IMG/VR virus record: IMGVR_UViG_3300030104_001085
Coordinates: 1 to 35,346 of that record
Strand: one strand, 5' to 3'
Source of the DNA: a virus
Length of the DNA stretch: 35,346 nucleotides
A program made the position numbers and the translations under genes. Positions 14,006-18,368 of the stretch are shown here, piece by piece. Numbering within the stretch: the first letter of the stretch is position 1; every line of letters starts with the position of its first letter. The notes beneath the pieces were generated by a model that was not told where the DNA came from, did no database searches, and saw only the letters and a program-made list of their open reading frames with translations.

Positions 14006-14668
14006 TTATTTATTGCCATCCCAAGCTAGACCTTGACTAATGTCAGGTACACGTGGGCTGTCAATTCCTACTTGTTTGAATACATCATCAATAAATCTTC
14101 TAGCATCTGTGATGTCATATCCACTATGCAGTACTTGGATACAGGCATTCTCTGCATCGTTAAGATGTTTTAAGGCTGCGCCTTTAGCTGATTTTTCATA
14201 AGCAAGCTCAGCCTCATCTCTGCATTTTTCTGCCACAAATTTATTAAAATAATAAATATCTGGCTGTCTATCATGATCACTACCATATCCTTGGTTCATC
14301 TGAAAAGAATTTCTATTTCTATTATCTTTAGTAGATGATGGATTACTATCAATGTGATCATTAACTTTATCCTGAATTGCCATAGCAACTTCAGCCTCTT
14401 TAGCTCGTAAGATGTCAAGTTTAGTTTGCATTGTTAACTCAAACTCTTTACGTGCTTCATGAGCTTTCTTAAATTCAGCTAAAACTTTTTCACATCCCAT
14501 TACTTTGATGTATTTAGGTATAGCTTTATCAAGATTCTCATTGATAAGAGAGTCTCTTTCAGTTTCATAAACACGTCTGTGTTTAGTAAACTTATCTCGT
14601 ATATCCTCTTTCATCCATACCATATCTGGTACACGGATGGGAGTCATACGTTTCTTATTGTCTGGCAT
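14006..14668 (-). CDS. Hypothetical coiled-coil protein, 220 aa
   Basis: Not recognised as a named family. A 220-aa charged, helical protein: VWMKEDIRDKFTKHRRVYETE, then a long helix (FKKAHEARKEFELTMQTKLDI, LRAKEAEVAMAIQDKVNDHI), a disordered Ser/Asn stretch (NPSSTKDNRNRNSFQMNQGYG), and a second helical part (KFVAEKCRDEAELAYEKSAKG) ending DISQGLAWDGNK. ATG 14668 has a strong AAGGAGG. There is no membrane segment or catalytic motif. The coiled coils suggest an oligomeric or partner-binding early protein. Confidence 0.7.
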   Translation of the reverse strand: MPDNKKRMTPIRVPDMVWMKEDIRDKFTKHRRVYETERDSLINENLDKAIPKYIKVMGCEKVLAEFKKAHEARKEFELTMQTKLDILRAKEAEVAMAIQDKVNDHIDSNPSSTKDNRNRNSFQMNQGYGSDHDRQPDIYYFNKFVAEKCRDEAELAYEKSAKGAALKHLNDAENACIQVLHSGYDITDARRFIDDVFKQVGIDSPRVPDISQGLAWDGNK

Positions 14669-14691
14669 AATTGCCTCCTTGTTTTGTTACA

Positions 14692-14709
14692 TCCTTACGC
14701 CCGTAAGGA
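14692..14709 (-). repeat. 8-bp hairpin after the DUF7303-like gene
   Basis: TCCTTACG (14692-14699) and CGTAAGGA (14702-14709) are exact complements with CC between them, so in RNA at least 7 pairs can form around a 4-nt loop. On the minus strand it starts 5 nt after the stop at 14715 and ends upstream of the AAGGAGG of the next gene. No U run follows. Confidence 0.75.
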
Positions 14710-14714
14710 ATTCG

Positions 14715-14927
14715 TTACTGTATCCGCCAAACTCTAACACCATCTGGCATAGTCCTTATTGAAAGTCTCCATTCTGGTCTAATGTATTTTGCTCTTGTAA
14801 CTAAACACATCGCAGTACTTTTACTTTTTACTAATACACTATCACCAACCTCCATATCAACAATAAATTGATATTTACTATTTCTATGCGATTTACTTGG
14901 CATTGGTATATTTTTTTCTATTTTCAT
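14715..14927 (-). CDS. DUF7303-like small protein
   Basis: A 70-aa protein with the layout I associate with DUF7303: a basic N-terminal MKIEKNIPMPSK segment, KYQFIVDMEVGDSVLVKSK, a middle helix with a Thr-Arg (LVTRAKY), and the ending GVRVWRI. These small proteins are common in T7-like and marine phages; their function is unknown to me. GGAGGAAT lies upstream of ATG 14927, inside the end of the preceding gene, with only 3 nt between them. Confidence 0.72.
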   Translation of the reverse strand: MKIEKNIPMPSKSHRNSKYQFIVDMEVGDSVLVKSKSTAMCLVTRAKYIRPEWRLSIRTMPDGVRVWRIQ

Positions 14928-14930
14928 TTG

Positions 14931-15401
14931 TTATTCCTCCTCTGGTTTTCCAAATTTTTCTTCATAATCTGTTGTATCTTCTCCGTCAAATTTATGTTGT
15001 GCTATACCCATTGTCCATTGACCATGCCTCCTTCTTCTGTAATGTTTTAATCTCAATCCAGATATACGACCAGATAACCAACCTTTACTTTGTCTAATCC
15101 AGCCAAACTCTATTCGACCAAAAATTCTACCTAATTCTTTGTATAAATTATTGGCTTCATCAATACCAAACTTACCAATCATTGTATAAAAAGCTTTCTC
15201 AGTAGGAATAGCCATTAACATTTTTGTTTTTACGTTGTACCAATAAGCATAAGTAAACATATGTTTTCTTTTTTTAAGCTTCGGTTGAACATATATCCAA
15301 TCTGTTCCATAAGTTTTGATTTTTCTGTCATAAACTTTAAGACTTTTTATTGCTTTTACACGTTCACACTCAACGTTACCAAATATTGTTATTTGTTCCA
15401 T
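14931..15401 (-). CDS. Hypothetical protein, 156 aa
   Basis: Not recognised. A 156-aa basic protein with alternating strand/helix character: ITIFGNVECERVKAIKSLKVY, KTYGTDWIYVQPKLKKRKH, MFTYAYWYNVKTKMLMAIPTE, a helical centre (MIGKFGIDEANNLYKELGRIF), and a C-terminal Arg/His-rich segment (RLKHYRRRRHGQWTM). The basic tail suggests nucleic-acid contact. ATG 15401 follows GGAGAT. The gene is preceded by a long-loop inverted repeat and followed immediately by the DUF7303-like gene. Confidence 0.68.
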   Translation of the reverse strand: MEQITIFGNVECERVKAIKSLKVYDRKIKTYGTDWIYVQPKLKKRKHMFTYAYWYNVKTKMLMAIPTEKAFYTMIGKFGIDEANNLYKELGRIFGRIEFGWIRQSKGWLSGRISGLRLKHYRRRRHGQWTMGIAQHKFDGEDTTDYEEKFGKPEEE

Positions 15402-15425
15402 TTACATCTCCTATTAATTTATTAA

Positions 15426-15489
15426 GGATAGGCAAGTATTGTTTTGAGACGTCATTTTTCATACCGTATGTTGTCCAACTTGCCTATCC
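15426..15489 (-). repeat. Perfect 12-bp inverted repeat with 40-nt loop
   Basis: GGATAGGCAAGT (15426-15437) and ACTTGCCTATCC (15478-15489) are exact complements. The 40-nt loop contains a smaller palindrome (CATACcGTATG). On the minus strand it begins 9 nt after the stop at 15499 and ends before the Shine-Dalgarno of the gene at 15401. Bases 15418-15431 recur exactly at 15833-15846, next to a similar element. It looks like a structured intergenic RNA element rather than a U-run terminator. Confidence 0.85.
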
Positions 15490-15498
15490 CAGATAAGT

Positions 15499-15810
15499 TT
15501 ACTTACAGAATGCTAGACATTCCTCTAATGTATATTCATTCTCTTTAAAGAACTTATCTCTTTCAATCGTCAAACCAAGTGGTAAATCTATGCTCTTGAT
15601 TTCATCAATGGATACTGAACCCATCTCTGGACATCCAAGGTCACAAACTCCAAATCCTATATTGTTATCTGGATCTAATTCTGATAAGTACCATGTACCT
15701 ATACCAACTGGATTGAATAACTTAACTACAGCTTTGAATGATTTACTACCATCTTGTTTTTGATGATTATCTATCAGCTTTTTCATTTGTGTTTCTGTTA
15801 TTAGTTTCAT
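15499..15810 (-). CDS. DUF2958-family protein
   Basis: A 103-aa protein with the clear DUF2958 pattern: KAVVKLFNPVGIGTWYLSELD, NNIGFGVCDLGCPEMGSVSIDEI and LPLGLTIERDKFF. The family occurs in phages, plasmids and conjugative elements, usually among early or accessory genes; its activity is unknown. Length and both ends match the family, so the gene looks intact. ATG 15810 has AGGAG upstream, following the long-loop inverted repeat at 15841-15914. Confidence 0.85.
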   Translation of the reverse strand: MKLITETQMKKLIDNHQKQDGSKSFKAVVKLFNPVGIGTWYLSELDPDNNIGFGVCDLGCPEMGSVSIDEIKSIDLPLGLTIERDKFFKENEYTLEECLAFCK

Positions 15811-15840
15811 ATTTATTTCTCCTGTTTGTTAGTTTATTAA

Positions 15841-15914
15841 GGATAGATAAGCCTGCAACTTAAGGACAAGGACTTATAAATGCCTGTGACTTTTTGCAAT
15901 TCACCTATCTATCC
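15841..15914 (-). repeat. 9-bp inverted repeat with 56-nt loop
   Basis: GGATAGATA (15841-15849) and TATCTATCC (15906-15914) are exact complements. Together with the flanking TTTATTAAGGATAG (15833-15846) this is a second version of the element at 15418-15489, with similar arms and position. On the minus strand the loop carries TTGCAA followed 15 nt later by TATAAG, a weak promoter-like pair. It lies between the hairpin at 15925-15943 and the Shine-Dalgarno of the DUF2958 gene. Confidence 0.75.
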
Positions 15915-15924
15915 CACAGATACT

Positions 15925-15943
15925 CCAGACTCAGTCAGTCTGG
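15925..15943 (-). repeat. 7-bp hairpin after the 113-aa gene
   Basis: CCAGACT (15925-15931) and AGTCTGG (15937-15943) are exact complements around a 5-nt loop. On the minus strand it begins 7 nt after the stop at 15951. No U run follows, so it is more likely a transcript-end or processing hairpin than an intrinsic terminator. Confidence 0.75.
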
Positions 15944-15950
15944 CAGTTTC

Positions 15951-16292
15951 TTATTTCGGGTATTTCCACAATCCTTTATCTTTAAGATATTTGATACAAT
16001 CTTCTTTACTCATATCATTTGCCTCAAGACATCTTCTTCTCAAATGGTCTAAGTACATCTGATCTTCTTCATCTTGCAAACGATCACGGTCGGTGGTATA
16101 ACACATTCGTACCCAGGCAAGCGATCTCTCAACGCCATCTCGATAACCTTGATGATATGAAAGTGAACATCTTGCATTTGAATCAAGAGTTGTAGTCTTG
16201 TGTTCATATGGTAATTGTTCTAAACATTCTTCTTTAAGTTTTGTGATTTTTTCTTTCAAGTAACCTAATACTTCTACTCTTTCAAATAACAT
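15951..16292 (-). CDS. Hypothetical protein, 113 aa
   Basis: Not recognised. A 113-aa charged helical protein (ERVEVLGYLKEKITKLKEECL, GYRDGVERSLAWVRMCYTTDR, DEEDQMYLDHLRRRCLEAND) ending in KDKGLWKYPK. There is no membrane segment. ATG 16292 is preceded by AAGGAG and, further up, by an extended -10-like element. It lies between two intergenic hairpins, consistent with translation from its own message segment. Confidence 0.68.
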   Translation of the reverse strand: MLFERVEVLGYLKEKITKLKEECLEQLPYEHKTTTLDSNARCSLSYHQGYRDGVERSLAWVRMCYTTDRDRLQDEEDQMYLDHLRRRCLEANDMSKEDCIKYLKDKGLWKYPK

Positions 16293-16317
16293 AATTGTCT
16301 CCTTATTTTCTATTTAT

Positions 16318-16326
16318 ATTCTACCA
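16318..16326 (-). promoter_or_regulatory. Extended -10 promoter candidate
   Basis: On the minus strand TGGTAGAAT (16326-16318) fits an extended -10 (TG-n-TATAAT with one mismatch). The sequence 17-19 nt upstream (TTCCGT) is a poor -35. Transcription would start near 16311, about 20 nt before the ATG at 16292. In DNA this AT-rich such a match can arise by chance, so the call is tentative. Confidence 0.3.
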
Positions 16327-16393
16327 TATTAATCATAAATACGGAATTCATTTGCCGATCCCTTTATGGACATTTGGCAAGGGTTTGCCTGGT

Positions 16394-16424
16394 GTAACAG
16401 AGCCACATAAAGTGACTCTGCTAC
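16394..16424 (-). repeat. 13-bp RNA stem-loop with two G-U pairs, minus-strand specific
   Basis: Read on the minus strand, GTAGCAGAGTCAC (16424-16412), loop TTTAT, then GTGGCTCTGTTAC (16406-16394). All 13 positions pair if two G-U wobbles are allowed. On the plus strand the same two positions are A-C mismatches. This bias says the structure is selected in leftward RNA. It starts 11 nt after the stop of the gene at 16436 and is not followed by a U run. Confidence 0.85.
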
Positions 16425-16435
16425 TTGCTAGATAA

Positions 16436-16774
16436 CTAGCTTACTTTTTTGTATCTGCTATCAAGATCAGCTCGACACTCTTGTGCAATGACATCAATAC
16501 CAAGTTCTAGCATTTTGTTTCGTTGCATATGAGCATTAGCATGCAATCTATCTTGATTAGCCGAATATCTTCTGACTATGGGTTTACCATAAGCGTCGGT
16601 CTGAGGCTTATCAAGATTATTACATATGCTAAAATTTCTCTCAAAGAGTCTCGCATACATATTCTCAACAGCGTTAAGAACATATATTCTGATGTCATCT
16701 TGACCAGTTAATTGGTCTAGTTCTGACTCTTTGAGTATAATATCAACCAGTTTATTTACTTTTTCGTTGTTCAT
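16436..16774 (-). CDS. Hypothetical protein, 112 aa (first gene of the leftward block)
   Basis: Not recognised. A 112-aa helical protein (KVNKLVDIILKESELDQLTGQ, DIRIYVLNAVENMYARLFERN, then NQDRLHANAHMQRNKMLELGI and a basic end). It is the gene closest to the divergent control region, so probably the first expressed. ATG 16774 follows AGGAG (16785-16781 on the minus strand), directly abutted by a 5-bp GC-rich hairpin that could limit ribosome access. Early phage genes in this position often act on the host, but nothing here shows that. Confidence 0.68.
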   Translation of the reverse strand: MNNEKVNKLVDIILKESELDQLTGQDDIRIYVLNAVENMYARLFERNFSICNNLDKPQTDAYGKPIVRRYSANQDRLHANAHMQRNKMLELGIDVIAQECRADLDSRYKKVS

Positions 16775-16785
16775 AATGAACTCCT

Positions 16786-16798
16786 GACGCTGAGCGTC
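16786..16798 (-). promoter_or_regulatory. Leader hairpin abutting the Shine-Dalgarno of the first leftward gene
   Basis: GACGC (16786-16790), TGA, GCGTC (16794-16798) is a perfect 5-bp, GC-rich hairpin. On the minus strand its 3' arm runs straight into AGGAG at 16785-16781, 6 nt before ATG 16774. It could modulate initiation or protect the 5' end. Short, so tentative. Confidence 0.45.
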
Positions 16799-16830
16799 GT
16801 TATTTATTTAATTACAAAGAGTTTTATTTA

Positions 16831-16965
16831 CTCAATGCAAGACAGTAGCTATCACACTTTGAGGATGTGTCAAAACCGACGCAAACAAAAACAAGACAAA
16901 GAGATTGCGTCGATTCACTTTGTTTTGACACACCGCAGACGTGTGATAAATTACATAGCATTGAG
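16831..16965. promoter_or_regulatory. Nested four-pair inverted repeat: divergent control region, possible origin
   Basis: Four pairs of exact inverted repeats nest around a T-free 20-nt centre (16885-16904). They are CTCAATGC 16831-16838 / GCATTGAG 16958-16965; TATCACAC 16850-16857 / GTGTGATA 16941-16948; TGTGTCAAAAC 16866-16876 / GTTTTGACACA 16922-16932; and CGACGCAA 16877-16884 / TTGCGTCG 16905-16912. Read outward on each strand the order is the same: TTGCGTCG, GTTTTGACACA, 8 nt, GTGTGATA, 9 or 11 nt, GCATTGAG. It lies between the leftward and rightward blocks. It could be a pair of matched promoters with operators, a replication origin, or a packaging signal. Confidence 0.85.
16925..16952 (+). 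promoter_or_regulatory. Rightward promoter candidate in the nested repeat
   Basis: TTGACA (16925-16930, perfect -35), a 16-nt spacer, then TAAATT (16947-16952, 4 of 6 for -10), preceded by TGTGA. RNA would start near 16960 and carry the small hairpins at 16977-17006 in its leader before the terminase small subunit gene. The mirror copy on the minus strand (TTGACA at 16873-16868) has a poor -10 (TAGCTA), so the two sides may differ in strength. Confidence 0.45.
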
Positions 16966-16989
16966 AAAAAAAAACCCCAACTTGGTTGG
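16966..16989 (-). terminator. Leftward intrinsic terminator-like hairpin with U9
   Basis: On the minus strand CCAAC (16989-16985), loop CAA, GTTGG (16981-16977), GG, then nine T (16974-16966). A second hairpin, GCGAGC/GCTCGC (16993-17006), lies just upstream. The stem is short but the U run is long. No minus-strand gene lies to its right, so it would stop antisense or read-through transcription before the early block, or end a small leftward RNA. Confidence 0.45.
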
Positions 16990-17055
16990 ACAGCGAGCTT
17001 GCTCGCACAAAAAAAAGAAATAGAATAATATTGCCGACTCTGTTATATATAAACA

Positions 17056-17412
17056 ATGGCTATAAGCAATAAAGCAAAGCTACTTGTAGATACTATCGTA
17101 GCTAAGGGATGTACTATAACAGAGGCGTCAAAGCTCGCTGGATACAAGGGTGTGTCTAGCCGTGTATCTGCCTCTAGGATGCTACATAAACCAGAGGTAC
17201 AAGCGTACATGATGCAACAAGTACAGAAGAAGATAGCACTAGGCAGTACTAAGGCTATCAATACCATTGTTAATCTATCTGATGGTGCGAACTCAGAGTA
17301 TGTACGTCTTGAAGCTAGCAAGGATATCTTAGACCGTGCTGGATTTAAGGCTCCAGATAAGCACCAACATCTTATAGATGGGAACTTTAGTATTAACATT
17401 GACCTAAGTTAG
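17056..17412 (+). CDS. Terminase small subunit (TerS-like)
   Basis: A 118-aa protein with the helical terminase small-subunit layout. An N-terminal helix-turn-helix (LLVDTIVAKGCTITEASKLAG, YKGVSSRVSASRMLHKPEVQ) is followed by a helix for oligomerisation (MMQQVQKKIALGSTKAINTIV) and LEASKDILDRAGFKAPDKHQ, typical of Terminase_2-type TerS. It should bind the packaging site and load TerL. It is the first gene of the rightward block; TerL follows five genes later. No clear Shine-Dalgarno precedes the ATG (TATATATAAACA), so initiation may be weak or nearly leaderless. The 172-nt non-coding stretch after it could hold the packaging site. Confidence 0.82.
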   Translation: MAISNKAKLLVDTIVAKGCTITEASKLAGYKGVSSRVSASRMLHKPEVQAYMMQQVQKKIALGSTKAINTIVNLSDGANSEYVRLEASKDILDRAGFKAPDKHQHLIDGNFSINIDLS

Positions 17413-17483
17413 TAGGGGGTTTAAAAACCTGTCCGTCGTAGTCACAGATAGTCCCATCCTCACGTTATTTCCTCAAAAAGTAC

Positions 17484-17513
17484 TTCACAACCCTTGACAC
17501 CTCGTGGTATAAA
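17484..17513 (+). promoter_or_regulatory. Rightward promoter upstream of the late morphogenesis genes
   Basis: TTCACA (17484-17489, 5 of 6), an 18-nt spacer, then TATAAA (17508-17513, 5 of 6) with TG at 17505-17506, an extended -10. It lies in the 172-nt gap after terminase small subunit and would start RNA near 17520, ahead of the small gene at 17585. A TTGACA at 17494 is only 8 nt from the -10 and is probably not the -35. Confidence 0.5.
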
Positions 17514-17534
17514 GAGAGAGAAGTAATTGATGCG

Positions 17535-17552
17535 CTTAAAAAAAATTTTAAG
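17535..17552 (+). repeat. 7-bp A/T stem-loop in the late leader
   Basis: CTTAAAA (17535-17541), loop AAAA, TTTTAAG (17546-17552), exact complements. It falls just after the expected start of the late transcript and before GGAGAG of the gene at 17585. It could protect the 5' end of the late mRNA. An A/T-only stem in an AT-rich genome is weak evidence. Confidence 0.4.
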
Positions 17553-17584
17553 TAGCGAGAGTAAACTAGAATAGGAGAGTAGAT

Positions 17585-17674
17585 ATGCCAATGGGAAAAG
17601 GAACATATGGATCTAAGAAAGGCAGACCGCCTATGAAGAAGTCTAAGATGCCAATGAAGAAGAAGAAAAAATAA
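17585..17674 (+). CDS. Small basic peptide, 29 aa
   Basis: ATG 17585 has GGAGAG about 5 nt upstream, and the stop overlaps the next start (TAATG), so translation is likely. The product begins MPMGKGTYGSKKGRPPMKK and ends in a Lys/Met tail. The MP-GKGTYGSK-GRPPKK peptide is one I recognise as very common in marine T7-like phages. Its role is unknown; its charge suits DNA or nucleoprotein contact during packaging. Confidence 0.75.
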   Translation: MPMGKGTYGSKKGRPPMKKSKMPMKKKKK

Positions 17675-18192
17675 TGTCACAAAAATCTTTATTAACAAGA
17701 GTAAAAGATCATTACGTAGCAAACCCAACATCATTAGCAATTGATGCAATTAGTTTGATACCAGCCGTGCGAGCCGCTAGATTAGGCTATGGGCTAATAA
17801 AAGGACTCAGTACAGCTGTCAAATCAACTAAGAATATGTATAAATTGAAAGCTGGACAACAAGCTCAAAAGAATCTACAAACTATTAAGAAAGGTTCAGC
17901 AGAGGCTGGAGAAGTTTTTAAAAATTTAAAAAAGTTACCAGATAGTCCTGATAAGTATCAAAAAATGGCAAAAGTGACACAATTTACTAAAATTCTTGAT
18001 CGCTCTTTAAAAGCAAATCATAAAGAATTCTTGTTCAATAAAAAAAATGCTCTAAAGTCAGCTTTAAAAGCTCATTCAGTTGGTAGCAAAATAACCAAAG
18101 CTGGAGCTATAACAGGACTAGGCATAGGAGGTACAACGCTTCTTCAAGTATATACACCTCAATCGTCATATAATATTTTAAAAAAGAAATGA
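17674..18192 (+). CDS. Hypothetical basic protein, 172 aa
   Basis: Not recognised. A 172-aa strongly basic, Ala/Lys-rich helical protein. There is an amphipathic or hydrophobic N-terminal stretch (LAIDAISLIPAVRAARLGYGLIKGL, described by key residues 19-45) and a Gly-rich hydrophobic C-terminus (AGAITGLGIGGTTLLQVYT). The N-terminal pattern (IPxxAxARLAxKAIxKL) resembles the start of the NADAR protein downstream, which hints at a shared targeting or packaging segment. It is coupled to the small basic gene by TAATG and overlaps the next gene by 4 nt. Confidence 0.65.
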   Translation: MSQKSLLTRVKDHYVANPTSLAIDAISLIPAVRAARLGYGLIKGLSTAVKSTKNMYKLKAGQQAQKNLQTIKKGSAEAGEVFKNLKKLPDSPDKYQKMAKVTQFTKILDRSLKANHKEFLFNKKNALKSALKAHSVGSKITKAGAITGLGIGGTTLLQVYTPQSSYNILKKK

Positions 18193-18365
18193 GTATTGAA
18201 AAAAACATCCGTAAAGCTAAAAAAATTTTTGCTATAGAAGCTAAAGAAAAAAGATCCAATCGTAATCGCAGAGTTAAAGACTATATTGAAATGAAAATGC
18301 TTAGAGGTCATTCTAGAGAAGCTGCAACAGAAATGGCTAAAGGACTTATTGACCAACAAGGATAA
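18189..18365 (+). CDS. Small helical protein, 58 aa
   Basis: ATG 18189 overlaps the previous stop (ATGA) and the gene ends 3 nt before the next ATG. The product is charged and helical (MSIEKNIRKAKKIFAIEAKEK, then RVKDYIEMKMLRGHSREAATE, described in parts). There is no membrane segment or known motif. The tight spacing on both sides supports that it is expressed. Function unknown; it is located in the terminase region. Confidence 0.6.
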   Translation: MSIEKNIRKAKKIFAIEAKEKRSNRNRRVKDYIEMKMLRGHSREAATEMAKGLIDQQG

Positions 18366-18368
18366 ATT

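Noticed and set aside
16832-17056. Open frames on both strands through the divergent region
   Set aside because: They coincide with the nested inverted repeats, lack ribosome sites and have skewed composition; regulatory DNA explains the interval better.
17416-17430. GGTTTaaAAACC-type hairpin after terS as a terminator
   Set aside because: The stem is about 5 bp with a 2-nt loop and no U run; too weak to call.
17494-17513. Perfect TTGACA next to TATAAA as a promoter pair
   Set aside because: The spacing is only 8 nt; TTCACA at 17484 with an 18-nt spacer is the better partner.
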